64,000 nucleotides of DNA, taken from contig CM048591.1 of assembly GCA_026413225.1 (NCBI GenBank), positions 4,045,001 to 4,109,000 on the forward strand, read 5' to 3'. The position numbers were made by a program, and so were the translations under genes. Shown here piece by piece: positions 36,206-48,940 of the stretch. The stretch comes from Otis tarda. Lineage: Eukaryota; Chordata; Aves; Otidiformes; Otididae. Each line of letters opens with the position of its first letter. Positions within the stretch are counted from its first letter, which is position 1. A model generated the notes under the pieces. It was not told the origin of the DNA. It searched no databases and saw only the letters and a list, made by a program, of their open reading frames with translations.

Positions 36206-37159
36206 GGGGAGACTGAAACAGCAGGAACCATTCTGTGTCAAAAGGATCAAGATGTGCCGTGTGCCTGTTATGTGGCTGTTGGGTACTAGCTGCATGAGAG
36301 TGGGCCACCAGCTCTGGGTAACCATGTAATGATGTGCAAACTGAGCGTGCAGGTGACACTTACAGGTTACTAGCAAGCTGCTTCTTGATTTTTAGGCATG
36401 TGCAAAGATCACTTGGTGCTGAGGACAAGGCAGCTGTGGTTGGTGTCTGGCACCTAAGTCCTGTGTGATTTAGGATGGCTGAATCCATGGCTGAACTCAT
36501 CAGCTGTCTGCTGGTGAGGCTGGTTGATGAGTTTCTTTTGCCTGCTGTGCTCTGCAGGAAGGTGGCTCTGAGAACGCCCCTTGAACTGAGCCCAGTGGTT
36601 GACACAGTGAGAAGAGGAGTTGGTGGTTGGATCCCAACCTCTGGACTGTCCCAGAGAAATGCCTGAATGATCCCTGGCTGTGTCAGCTCGCCAGGCAGGA
36701 GCTGTCTGGCTGTGCTAGCTGGGTACAGTGCTTGAACTAGTCAGCTCTGCCAGGAAAGACTCTTATGGCCCTAATCCAGATTCACACGCTCCATCTGACG
36801 CCTCGCCCAAGGCTCAGTGGCCTTCAAGGGGTGCATAGAAAACCACTTGGTAGCAGATTGCCATTATACTTGCTGGTTTTGGCTGTGCTCCTGGGCTCAG
36901 GTTGCACTGCGGGAATGAGGTCTGCGCAGGGAGCTGCATCAGCTCCTGGACTCCAGCAGGTGCTTTAACATGACGTAAATCCACGCATGGAGCTCTGAAA
37001 ATTGCTAAAACTCAAGTCCCGGTCTGCCTTTGCTAGGTTGGGCTGTGGACGTGTGAAACGTAGCCAGTGTTTGTGGGCTCCTCGTCATCCCTTGTTGGTG
37101 GGGAAATCCCTTCCAGGAGCCAAGCTCCTGTCCCTGAACACTGCTGAGAAAAGTCTGGC

Positions 37160-37928
37160 ACTGCCTTCTTTACTTTCTTTACTCTCCCCATCAGATATTT
37201 GTAGACATTGATAAGATACCCCTGAGCCTTCACTTCTCCAGGCTGAACAGTTCCAGCTCTCTCAACATCCTCTCGTATGACAGGGGCTCTAATCCTGTAA
37301 TCATCTTTGTGTCCCTTTACTGATCTCCCTCAGTATGTCCCCATTTCACCTGTGCTGGGGAGCCCTAAATTGAACACAGTATCCCAGATGTGTCTCACCA
37401 GTGTGTAACAAAGGGGAAGGAAATACCTGCTCGACCTGCTGGCAGTGTTCCTGCTAATGCAGCCCAGGAGGCTGTTTGCTGCCTTTACTGCAAGGGCACG
37501 CTGCTGGATCATGGTCAACTTGATGTCCATTAGGACCCCCAGGGCCTTTTCTGCAAAGCTGCTTTCCAGCTGGGTGGCCCGCAGCGTGTACTAGTGCATG
37601 GAATTGTTCCTCCGCAGGTGCAAGGCTTTGCACTTCTCCTTGTTGAATTTTGCCCATTTTGCCCATTTTTCCAGCCTGTAGAGGACCCTATGGATGGCAG
37701 CATGACCTTCTGGCATATCAACCACTTTTCTCCATTTTGTATCTTCCCCAAATTTACTGAGGGTGCACTCTACCCCGTCACCCAGGTCATTAACTAAGAT
37801 GTTAAACAGTTTTGTCACTAGTGTGTATTCCTCTTGGGTTACACCACCAGCGACTGGCCTCTGTCTGGACTTTGTGCCACCCAACCCAACCCTCTGGGCC
37901 CTTCCATTCAGCAAGTCTGAGAACCAAG
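37160..37928 (-). mobile_element. old CR1 LINE, reverse-transcriptase C-terminal part
   Basis: Diverged match to the CR1 at 16.9-17.9 kb with recognisable blocks: CTTCTCCAGGCTGAACAG, CCTGCTAATGCAGCCCAGGAGG, ACTGAGGGTGCACTCTACCC and GATGTTAAACAG. Minus-strand translation gives VECTLSKFGEDTKW in place of the catalytic FADD, plus stops and frame changes. Confidence 0.85.
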
Positions 37929-38734
37929 GTATCTGTCACAACCTTGCATGTGTTTGCTGAAGGAAGTAGTTTTGGATTTATACAGAGCGAAGCAAATGCC
38001 AAGCTTGTGTGGGCAGCCTCTGTCCCTTCATTTTGACCTGTAAAAATTCCCTAGAGAAAGCAGCTGTTTGACATTCCTCTGTGTGACAGCTGGATGGAAT
38101 TTTTTTTTCTAGCTAGTGGCTGTCGGGATGGCGGAAGAGGAGAGCTGTCCGGCTCCCTCTCGTGGTACGCGCAGCCACATGTGCAGTTGAGGCAGTCAGA
38201 GCAAATATTCAGACGCTAGTTTTTAGAGGGCTCATAAACCGCAGTTCGCTGGCCCTGGCACTGTCAAAACTTCCCTGCTCTGAGCTTGTGTAAGGTTCTG
38301 GATACTGCTGCTGATGTAAACTCTCCAAATAAACGGTTCCCCTAATGCACACACATCACTTCCCTCCCTGCCCACCTGCTCCGGAGACCCACTGTCCTTT
38401 CCATCCAGCCTGACCTGCTCCCAGCGCTCATCTTCTCAGGTCATGCAGCTGCAAGACTACAAAACTGCTGTCTGGAGATCCACTGGAATAGGAGTGGGGC
38501 AGGAATTTATGAAGAGCGGGTTGTAAACGGTTTATGGCTAGAATATGGTGTAAAAAAGCTCTATGCTATCATGGAAATCAGGTTTCAGGTTTAGGAAGAG
38601 GTTTAGACTCTCTTCCTGTAGGCTGATGCTTTGAACACCGGAGTACTGGGTAGCAAAAAAATAATTTCTGTAGTTGTAGATTTTCCAAGATAATTTTAAA
38701 ATGTTCCTGCTAGTGGGAGTGAATAATTAGAAGT
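37929..38734. other. non-CR1 sequence interrupting the old CR1
   Basis: This ~800 bp replaces about 170 bp of reverse-transcriptase coding sequence that the copy at 17.87-18.05 kb retains. I do not recognise it as any repeat family. Confidence 0.45.
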
Positions 38735-38902
38735 ATTTAGTCAAGCAGGACCTGCCTTTCATAAAGCTATGCTGACTGCTTGGTCTGTATGTGTCGCATG
38801 ATGGCACTCAAGATGAGCTGCTCCATAACCTTCCCTGGCACTGAGGTCAGGCTGACAGGCCTGTAGTTCCCCAGATGCTCCTTTTGACTCTTCTTGTAGA
38901 TG
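38735..38902 (-). mobile_element. old CR1 LINE, reverse-transcriptase middle part
   Basis: Matches 18.05-18.19 kb (GTCAAGCAGGACCTGCC, CTGAGGTCAGGCTGACAGGC, CTGTAGTTCC). It is cut off by the opposite-strand CR1 that follows. Confidence 0.85.
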
Positions 38903-39630
38903 GACTGGGCGGAGAATGGATCTAGAGCAGCCCTGAGGAGAAGGACTTGGGAGTGCTGGTGGACGAGAAGCTCAACATGAGCAGGCAATGCACCCTTGAG
39001 GCCCAGAAGGCCAACCGCATCCTGGGTTGCATCAAGAGAAGCGTGGCCAGCAGGTCGAGGGAGGTGATTCTGCCCCTCTACTCTGCCCTGGTGAGACCCC
39101 ACCTGCCCTGGTGAGATCCCAACTGTGTCCAGTTCTGGAGCCCCCAACATCAGAAGGACATGGACCAGAGAAGGGCCAGAGGAGGGCCACGAAGATTATA
39201 AGAGGGCTGGAGCACCTTTCCTATGAGAACAGGCTGAGAGAGTTGGGGCTGTTCAGCCTGGAGAAGAGAAGGCTCCGGGGAGAACTTAGAGGGGCCTTCC
39301 AGTACCTCAAGGGCCTACAAGAAAGACGGGGAGAGGCTGTTCAGTAGGGCCTGTTGTGGTAGGACGAGGGGTAATGGTTTTAAAATAGAGGGGGGTAGAT
39401 TTAGATTGGATATTAGGAAAAAATTTTTTACAATGCAGGTTGTAGAACACTGGCCCAGGTTGCCCAGAGAGGTGGTGGATGCCCCATCCCTGGAAGTGTT
39501 CAAGGCCAGGCTGAATGAGGCTCTGAGCAACCTGATCTAGTTGGGGATGTCCCTGCTCCTTGCAGGGGGGCTGGACTAGATCATCTTTGAAGGTCCCTTC
39601 CAACTCTAACCATTCTATGATTCTATGATT
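38903..39630 (+). mobile_element. younger CR1 LINE, 5'-truncated, inserted into the old CR1
   Basis: Plus-strand CR1 covering the C-terminal reverse transcriptase and 3' UTR, ending CATTCTATGATTCTATGATT. It resembles the 16.8 kb copy closely and the surrounding old CR1 much less, so it is the later arrival. Near 39095-39120 a short CTGCCCTGGTGAGA segment is duplicated. Stops and frame changes break its frame. Confidence 0.93.
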
Positions 39631-41950
39631 TGCTGACCTCCAGTCAGCTGGGACCTCCCTGGTTAGCCAGGACTGCTTATAAATAAGGAAAAGTGGCTTG
39701 GTGAGCACTTCTGCCAGCTCCCTTGGGTGGATCTCATCTGGCCCCTGAGACTTGTGTGCGTCTAAGTGGTGTTGCTAGCCATTTCCCCTCGGATCATGGG
39801 GGCTTCATTCTGTTGCCTGTATTCTAGCTCAGGGGGCTGGGTACCCAGGGAACAGCTGGTAGTACTATTAAAGACTGAGGTAAACAAAGTATTGAGTACC
39901 ACAGCCTTTTCCTCATCCTTTGTCACTGTGTTTTCCCCCACATCCAATAGAGGATGAGGATTCTCCTTAGCCCTTCTTTTGTTGCTAATGTATTTATAGA
40001 AACATTTTTTATTGTCTTTTATGGCAGTAACCAAATTAAGTTCTAGATGGGCTTTGGCCCTTCTATTTTTCTCCCTCTATAACCTCATGACATCCTTGTA
40101 GTCCTCCTGAGTTGCCTCCTCCTTCTTCCAAAGGTCATAAAACTTCCATTTGTTTCCTGAGTTCCAGCCAAAGCTCTCTGTTCAGCCAGGCCAGTCTTCT
40201 TCACTGCCAACTTGTCTTTCGGAACGTGGAGATGGCTTGCTCCGGTGCCTTTAAGATTTCCTTCTTGAAGAAATGTCCAACCTTCCTGGAAGCCTTTGCC
40301 CTTCAGGACTGCCTCCTAAGGGACTCTGTCAGCCAGACTCCTAAACAAGTCAAAGTCAGCCCTCCAGAAGTCCAAGGATGCAGTTCTGCTAACCTCCCTC
40401 CTTACTTCTCCAAAAGTTGAAACATCGTTTCATGATTACTGTGCCCAAGAGGGCCTCCAGCTGTCACATCACTCACAAGTCCTTCTTTGTTCACAAACAA
40501 CAGGTAGAGTGGGCTGCCTTCCCTGGCTGGCTTGCTCACCAGCTCTGTCAGGAAGTTGTCTTCCACACACTCCTAGACTGTTTCCTCTCCACTGCATTGT
40601 ATTTCCAGCAGACATCTGGTAAGTTGAAGTCCCTGATAAGGGATTGTGAGACTTCTCCCAGCTGCTTATGGAATATTTTATCTGCCTCTTTATCCTGGCT
40701 GTCTGGTCTATACACACTCCCACCATGGTATCTGCCTTGTTGACCTTCCCTCTGATTCTTACCCATAAGCACTCAACCCCATTATCACCATAATTAAGCT
40801 CTAGAGAGTCAAAACACTCCCTGACATACAGGGCTACCCCACGACCTCTCCTTCCTTGCCTATCCCTTCGGAAGAGTTTATAGCCATCCGTTGCAGCATT
40901 ACGGTTGTGTGAGTCATCCCACCATGTTTCTGAGATGGCAACTGTATCATTGTTTTCCTGCTGCACAATGGCTTCCAGCTCCTCCTGTTTGTTGCCTTTG
41001 CTGCGTGTATGGTATTTGACCCTGCCGCCTTTTTGGGGGGAGAAGTCCTAATTCCTACGTGACCATTCTCAAGTGCTTCTGCAGTATCTTACACATTAAT
41101 AACCCTTGCATCCTTGCTGCCACATGGGTCTCCATACCCTGCCTCCGCTGAAACAGCAGACTGAAGGACCTTGCTAGCACACCATCCCTCAAACATTGGC
41201 ATGCCACCCCCAGGCTTGTCTTTAGCGTAAAGTTCTTTCAATGAGCCCTGCTAACTCCTGTGCAAAGATCCTTTCCCTGCTTTGAGACAGGTGTACCCTG
41301 TCTGTTGCCAGCAGGCCTGGTGTAATATGGTCAATAGAACTCAAAATTCTGCCAGTGACACCAAGCTCAGAGCCAGGTATTGATCTGCTGGGTCTTCCTG
41401 TTTCTTCCTTCATCACCCCCTGCAACTGGAAGGATAGAGGAGAGCACTACTTGTGCTCCTGGTTCTTTCACCACTCATCCTAAGGCCTTGAAGTCTCTCT
41501 TGATTACCCTCGGATAACTTCTTGCAACTTCATCACTGCCTACCTGAAAAATCAATAATGGATAATAATCTGAGGGCTGTACCAGGGTAGGAAGCTTTCT
41601 TTTCACATCTTTAACCCAGATTGCTTGGAAATGATCTGGTTGGCCAAGGAAACGCTTGCCAAGGACTGTATTGGTGGTTCACCATGACAGTGAGTTGCCA
41701 GCTGACACCATTCGACTCACTAATGTAGAGGTGGCCATGGTGTCCAGCACAGGAAATGTCTCTGAGACCCCAAGAAAGACCGGATAGTCATATCTGTCAT
41801 GAAACCCATCGAAATACAAGTCAAAGAAAAGCCAAGTGCATTCATCTGACTGGATTCCCTTGTTTGAATTTGTGTTCCATGCCCTTTTTCCAGGCTGCAC
41901 TACCACTTTTCTTATCAGCAATGGTGATTTCTCTTGGCTGGCCTGAATGC
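39631..41950 (-). mobile_element. old CR1 LINE, ORF2 endonuclease and ORF1 esterase remains
   Basis: Resumes the old CR1 after the nested copy. 39631-40130 is the linker and reverse-transcriptase N-terminus. 40469-40966 translates to a broken endonuclease (ISETWWDDSHNRN, DRQGRRGRGVALYV). 41215-41640 carries ORF1 esterase-like text, with VGSDEVARSYPRVIKRDFKALG followed later by LATDRVHLSQSRERIFAQELAGL. Several stops and frameshifts are present. ORF1 survival is unusual, because most CR1 copies are 5'-truncated. Confidence 0.85.
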
Positions 41951-42960
41951 CTGTGGAAATAAGATGGAGTCACAAGAACATATGAGACCTCTGCTGAAAA
42001 TTGTTCTTTTCACCATCATGATCCTACTTCTAGTTACTTATTATGGCCAGCTCTTTCTCCAGATAATGTGTAGAAGACACTGACCTCTTGTATGGTTGTC
42101 TTCAGCTTCAGACAACTTCAGATCCTCTCCTTGCTCCTTGTTGTGTGTATCTGTCCTGGAGGAGTGAGTACCAATTCTGCCTGGCTCTTGACATGATCCT
42201 ATTGGTTTCTCAGGAGCTGGTGGTGAGCAAAGCTGCCAGCTTCACACCGTGAGTCTGAATCTCAAAGCTGCTTTTTCTTCTGGTCATCTGTAGCATTGTA
42301 GACTGGATCAACTGTATTGAAACCTCCTGTAATACTAGAGAATTTTGGAAGCCTGAGGTTAACTGTATCACTGTATTTCAGGACTGGAGAGGAAATTGCA
42401 ACTCAAACAATTCTAAATTTCAGCTTCAAACCCCTCTCCCGTTCTCCTGGCTCCAGGGAAAAGTCCGAATCTAGAGAGGCTCATTTTCCAGACCTACCTC
42501 AAGACAGCAGGATGCCCATAAGAATGTCAAAGCTGGCCAAACTTGCCTAGTTTTCATGACACAGGGCAAGATGTTTTTCTGCTCCTTCATCCAGTTTTGC
42601 AATTTCAGAGTCAGCTCACTTAACTTTCCTGCATCTAATCTCAGTTTATTAGAGTTTCGTACCCTTTCCCCTTCCTTTGCCCTGATGGTGGGGTCATGAG
42701 TCTCACCCAGGGCGTGCCTGCTTTCAAGGAAATAATCCATTCCCACAAACATGTATTTTGTAGGAGATGAATGCGTTGGACCTTAGCAAAGAGCAGAATA
42801 CTGTAATAGTTCCAACAAGAAACCTTTTCAGCATATAAATCCTGGAGATTATTATTTTCTTGCCAACTAGTTCTTCATAGAAGTGGAAGGTGCTGTACAT
42901 AGCCCGGGTTGCCACACTGATGAACAAGAAAAAGAGGATTGGGAGCATCCAGAAATAAAC
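41951..42960 (-). mobile_element. possible 5' part of the old CR1 (ORF1 N-terminus)
   Basis: Between about 42471 and 42752 the minus strand reads a helical, charged stretch (KLRLDAGKLSELTLKLQNWM), as expected of an ORF1 N-terminal coiled region. It is collinear with the esterase block. I cannot confirm the match or the 5' end. Confidence 0.4.
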
Positions 42961-43408
42961 TAGCAGACAGTAGAAAAAACTGCAAATTAATAATCGGTGG
43001 AATGGATAGAGTTACACTGGCTATAAAGGCTTATGGGGTTTTGTAAAGAATACTACAGAGCGGCATTTTTATACAAACACACACACAAGCAGACGTAAAT
43101 CCATTTGCAGCAAAGATGCACATTTTGTAGTAGACAAAAGAAAAAAAAAAGTCATATCTGCTGGATTCCCAATTTCTGGGAACGGAAAATGCCCTAAATA
43201 GGATTTAATTTGCACAAGTGAAATAAACTCACTCAGCCACAGTAAGAAGCCATCAGTGGCTAATAGTTTGTTATCATTTTTGCCTTTCTGAATTTCTCCA
43301 CAGCCGGTAAGTCACTGCCTGTTTTGTAGCTGAGTGGTTTTTGCAGAGTGCTTTGTGGACAACAGAGCAGCAGAGCTGTCAGCGCTTAGTTGAAATGAGG
43401 GATGTGTG

Positions 43409-43649
43409 GAGAAGTTTTTACAATGAGAGTTTTTACATTTTACAATGAGAGTTGTAGAGCGCTGGAACAGGTTGCCCAGAGAGGTGGTGGATGCCCCATC
43501 CCTGGAAATGTTCAAGGCCAGGCTGGATGAGGCTCTGAGCAACCTGATCTAGTCAGGGATGTCCCCGCTCTTGCAGGGGGGTTGGACTAGATGACCTTTG
43601 AAGGTCCCTTCCAACTCTAACCATTCTATGATTCTATGATTCTATGATA
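43409..43649 (+). mobile_element. CR1 LINE, 3' end
   Basis: 240-bp tail with GTTGCCCAGAGAGGTGGTGG and GGGGTTGGACTAGATGACC, ending in four ATTCTATGATTCTATGAT units. A short repeat of TTTTTACAATGAGAG marks the 5' junction. Confidence 0.93.
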
Positions 43650-44033
43650 AGTGGGGTCAGGTATGGGCTGGGATGCCCTGAAGTGAGGGGAAAAACAGCC
43701 TCCAGGTCATCCCAGCTGCACAAGTCAAGGATGTCTCTGTCTCTCTGTCTTTGCCTTTTGCAATTCAATGCACAGCAGAGTCTGATCTGCAGCTGCTGAG
43801 ATTTGCTAGGCAGCCTGCACCCCTGCGCATTTTGGGTGGGTGAGGTAGCTGGATGTTTTTGGAAGGGGTCTGTGTGTACTTGGTGTTCCACCTCTGCTGT
43901 GCTGAGTGAAGCTGCACATTTTGGGAGCATGAATTTGGATTTGCCTCAGCTCTCTATGCAAAGGGATGTCCCTGGAGAAGGATGTGGAGGTGCAGCTCCA
44001 ACAAAGCTTAAGCTACTAAATGCACCAAGATAA

Positions 44034-44093
44034 TTGGTAATTTGGAACTGGGTGATCTTTAAGGTCCATTCCAACACAAACCACTCTATAACT
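44034..44093 (+). mobile_element. very short, decayed CR1 tail
   Basis: CTGGGTGATCTTTAAGGTCC and TTCCAACACAAACCACTCTA match the CR1 3' terminal text. Only about 60 bp remain. Confidence 0.6.
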
Positions 44094-47000
44094 GAGTGTG
44101 CTCAGGAGCTGCTGAGCTGTAGTTTTAGGTGCTCAAATTTATTCCCAGGGAAAATATGGTGGAAGAAACGTTTCCTTCCCGCAGAGCTATCCCAGGTCTT
44201 CTCACCCCACCACTGGGATGTATGAATTCCAGCTGTGGCAACAGCTGCAGGAGTTTGTAAAAGACCCCCTGAGAACTGTAAAATCAGCTGCAATCAAGAG
44301 TTTGTTTCCTGTTTGAACTCCTTACATCTTCCAGATTAAAACAGATTCTTCTGTCGAAGAGGGAGTGAGGGGACAGTGTTTGGCAAACAGATCTCTCCCT
44401 CAGAACGGTGGTATTTCTGTAACCCTAGCAAATGTGAGCTACAAAAAAAACCAAGTCAACATGCAGTGTTGGGGAATACATCTGTCATTGAAGACTGGAG
44501 ATATCCGGAATGGACAAAGCACAGAGCAGTTTCCCAGCAGCTGGAAATTTAAGGGGCTTATCTTATTTGGACATGTCGTAGAGCTTTGGGGTTTTCAGCT
44601 TGTAGTGAGGCCCTGTGTTGCTGGAGTGCCTCTCTGGAGCGTAAAGCCCTTCCTGATATTTGCTGGTGGCTGTGGGGTGCTGGCTGGCTCCCTACCTAGG
44701 GGCTGGGGGAGAGTAAAGAGACTTTAACCCACCACGCGTTGCCTAGTTTTTTTTTTTCCCATGCAAAGCTGCAGCCGCTTCTCCCCATCGCTGTTTGAGA
44801 GCATAGCAGTGGATTTTCCAGCCCTACAGCTTTGGGTATTCTCCCTGGGCTGAGAGGTGTCACCATCTCCTGCAGTGGTCTCCCTCTGCACTGCTGTTTC
44901 TGTCTGCTCTGGACAGTATGTGAGGGGGTTCCTAGGTCCCAAAAAGGGTCATCAGATTAAGGAATCAGGAGGTAAATATTATGCTCCAGCAACTAGGATG
45001 CTCCGGTGTGGATGGCAGCATGGTTCTGACCTCTGCTACAAATAATGTCCACAGAGAAGGCAAAGCCCTCCTCTCCATGTTCCCTTGGCAGAGCTTTCCT
45101 AATTGTTCATGAAGAGCGATTAACAAGTGAGTCCTTCTGGAGTCATCGATACCCAAACCAGGTCATTGAAACCAGTTGCCTCAGCTTTTTCTGTAAGAGG
45201 TTCTGTGGCTGATCTTACCAACAGAAGCACCTGTGTCTATGGCAGAAGAGCAGGGAACATCCTCTCAAAGAGCAAATGTTTGTTGATTTTTTTTTTTTTA
45301 GCTTTATTTATTTTTTTAATTTTCCTTTTAAGGGGTATGGAGCAAATAGAAGAGTAAGAATAATGACATTTGGATCAATAGAATAAGCATTTTTTTCATA
45401 TAACCACATATTATATGTACTGTTTTTACATTGCACTCCAGTTAGAATAGATGGTCTCCTCTGTTCACTGGGGAGGTCTCCTGCAATTCCTTCGTGTTGC
45501 TTAGTCTACTCCCATTTGCCACTGCTTTTCAATTTTTCAAGGTAAATTTTCAGGAGGTTTTTCAATATATGCTAGGCCAGGGGTTTGTTTGTATGGGAAT
45601 ATTTATGTCATTTTTGTGGAGGTGAGCTGAGTGGAGTGACTGATCTAGCTGTAGAAGAGGCTTTTGGTTTTAGGCTTCTCTTTTTTTTTTTTTTTAATGG
45701 GCATGTTTGTTTTATGTTAGATCTCTGGGAACTGTCTGAAAATTATTGGTCCCATTGAAAACTGTACATTTTATTTCTCTTAATGAAAGTTTTCTGTAGA
45801 ACTCAATAGACAGCAGGCTGTTGGGGCTACCATTGGTGACTTCAGTTAGTGCTTTTATTGTCTACTGCTCCCTTCCAAGAGACTTGGCTGTTTTCAAGAA
45901 TTATTAGTACTGGCTATAGTTACTCAAATCTTTTGATTAGCTAGGGACTTAATAAAGCTGTTTATACCCTATTTTTTTTTTTTATGGATGGCTTCAGCTC
46001 TAGAAATTGCTTTACTAATTGATTTCAGGATGGATTTTCTTGCGGCTGAGCAATCAATGTCTGCAATGGCTCCTACATGACAAATTCTTTCCAACAGCCG
46101 TATTGTGCTTGGACTTCACTCTTATTTTAAGAAAACAAATAATATGCTTGGCATAACTAACCACAGTTGAGGTTTTTATTAAAAAATAAGGTTCCAGCAT
46201 AATTTTAGCTGACTCTATTATAGTATTTCTGTAACTTTGCATTGCAACTATTCAAATCTTTGTCAAACGATGGATTGTGTATGAGCTAAATTAAACTGTG
46301 CACAGCAGATGAACCGGGTCCTGTTAGTTTGCATGTGCTTTATATTTCATTGACTGCTGTAGAGAGAAAGGTGTTGAGGCATCTGTGTATATCACCTCAT
46401 GTGTTGTTCTGCCATTCTTTGTTTCCCTACAGCAGCAGTAACACTGGGATGTCCCTGATCTTGCAGTCTATGGTGGCCAGACCAGGCTGCTTTTTTACTA
46501 GTATTGGTTTGCTGGCATCGTGGCTCAAAGGGCAGCTTGGCAACCTGTTCTTCTGCGGCTCTCCGCTTTCTTCCCTGCATGCTGATACCTTTTCTGATGG
46601 TGTCTTTGCTTTTTTTTTCTGGAGTCACGATGCAGGAATGAGCAGCTGCACATGCAGCCTAAAAAATACCTTTTAACGCTGGCTGAGATTGTAGATTCAT
46701 TTGCAGCAGTCCTCCGTGATAGCTTTAAGGCTTAGCTGCCTTTGTGCAACGCCTGGGTCACAGGTTGCTTTTTGCAAACAGTCTGTTTCTCCTAAATTAG
46801 CGGTTCTCATCACTTACTTTTGTGTTACAGAAATACGCTTGCACCTCTGGGTTCCTGCTGCTCGTCAGAGCTCAGCATCTCCAGGAGGCTGCTGAGATTT
46901 GCACGAGAGGTTTGGACCGTTATAGTACATTTGCTTTTCTGCTTGTGGCAGTTGTACGTCTGTCAGATCTTCCTCCCTCTAACAGAGATAGGTCAGGTAT

Positions 47001-48540
47001 CGAGCTGTGGTCAGTCCCATCCCTCTTATTTTTCCCTGGGCCAACAAAAGTCTCATGGCTAACATGTCAGGCAGACTGCTGGGATTTTTGGTCTTTTGTT
47101 GATCTCCAAGACAACCTGTGGTATGTGGGAATGCCAGCTTGCTCCCTCGGTGCTTTCCTGGAGGGCATTTGTAAAGCCAGGTTCAGAGGTTAGCCTGAGG
47201 TCTAAAATGGGAGAGAGGTGTAACCCCGGTGCTCAAGTCTGAGGGTGGAACAGGTTATAGTGGTTGCAAAGCTCACCAGATCCCTAAATGTTCAATTACA
47301 GGATTATTTTGGCTACTGAAATTGGGACTTATCTGCATGTGTGAGGCTGTCCTGCCAGGTGGAATCTCAAAAATCTGTCATTATCCAGAGAGGGAAGGAA
47401 GTAGGATCTAAATTTTACTTAAGTCCCTGGAATGGCCTAACCTATTCAAAAAACATGTCAACATCCTTATATGTCACCATATTTTTGTCTTCTAGGATGA
47501 CTTCAATCTTGGATACTCCTTCCAGGGGACTTTTAGAGGAGTTGGCAGTTGCTGGTGCTGCTAGAATTTTGCTTATAAAGGCACAAACAGTCCCATGAGC
47601 AGCACCCAGGCTCATGTTTTTTAAAATGCCCCATGTACTGGGTAAGAGCTGGGCTCCCTCCTGCTCAACGATCCTCAAAAAAATCTGCAAAACAGCCCCA
47701 TGTCAAGAGGAAGAGATAAAAGCATTTGAGCTCAATGTTTGTGGTTGTGTAGTCTCTTTGCATTTTAAATCTTCAGGTCCTTTGGGTCTGTGATTTCAAA
47801 CTGATCACATGAAATTACTTTGGAATGAGGAAGCCTTTCTGCCAGGCTTGTTTTGCAGAGGTTTTCAAAAAGATTCCCAAGAAAAGTCCTCTTTAGGGCA
47901 ATTGACCCTTCATTGTTATAAGGACTTGGTGGAGGCATAAAGTGGCAGTAGAAACCAGCCGTTGGAGAGAACATCAGCAGGAGGGTCCTCAGCTTTTCAT
48001 GACTAACTGATGATGCCTTTGAGGTTTCTCTGGGGCAAGCCAGACACCGAAGACCCATTACAAGATCCCAGTCTGACACCCACCAAACATCAGGGGGAGC
48101 CTTTGACTTGTTCACTGCTTGTGGCTTAATGCAAGAGAACTGCTCCCCTAGGAAAAGGTGAGAAAGAACTGCAGTCGCTGCCACCAGCAGTAAATGTTTA
48201 TCTCCTTCTTTACATGAAGTTTCCCTATTTCCCACTGGATGCGTCTAGGGATTCAGACCTGCTATCCTCCATTCAGCAGGAGAGAGAGCTTCTATTTGTA
48301 AGACAGAAGATGATGCAAGGAAAACAAAAATGTTTGATCATCACTAGCTAGTAACTTTTCCAGTCTGATTAATGCATACATATTCATACCTTCACTGTCT
48401 GGGTGCTTAACGAGGAGTCAGGAGACGGCCCCAAAAATTGTATGCACTCTGTAAGAATATTTACCTGTGTATGTTGTAGCTGTTAAGAGGGATTAAGAAG
48501 GTTAGACATTGATGTGACACAAGAAAGAAAGAGATCAGTT
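44094..48540. other. intergenic DNA, nothing recognised
   Basis: No recognised exon or repeat between the CR1 tails and the 3' end of the SLC14A2-like gene. T-rich runs occur near 45290, 45690 and 45970. Confidence 0.4.
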
Positions 48541-48609
48541 TGTTTATTCCACTTTCAGATGTACACGTTCTTAATTTGAAATGCAGCTCTTGACGTAGTT
48601 CTTACATTA

Positions 48610-48651
48610 TTTATTATTACTAGATACCAAGCTCTCCTCAGCATATTTATT
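48610..48651 (-). terminator. SLC14A2: candidate poly(A) signals of the SLC14A2-like gene
   Basis: AATAAA on the minus strand at 48646-48651 and 48610-48615, about 300 bp past the stop codon; another lies at 48543-48548. Use is not proven. Confidence 0.3.
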
Positions 48652-48940
48652 TTGTTAAATTACACATTTGAAATTAAATACAGCCTCTTGTCTTCTGCCT
48701 ATTAGAATTACTATTGATAAAAGGTGACTTTCAAGTTAACAGCATGTGGATTGATAAACCAGTCATTATTCTGTTACCTGAGTGCTTTTCAGGAAGCTTA
48801 GCTCAAGGGCAAATCGTGTTTCTTCTGAAGCGTGGGATGCTGAATCCCCAGCCTGCAGACTGGTGGTATTTGTGGCTATAGCGTGCTTGGCTAGCGTCTG
48901 AGAAACTGCCCCAAAACTGTACAGTTGAGGACAATTGAAA

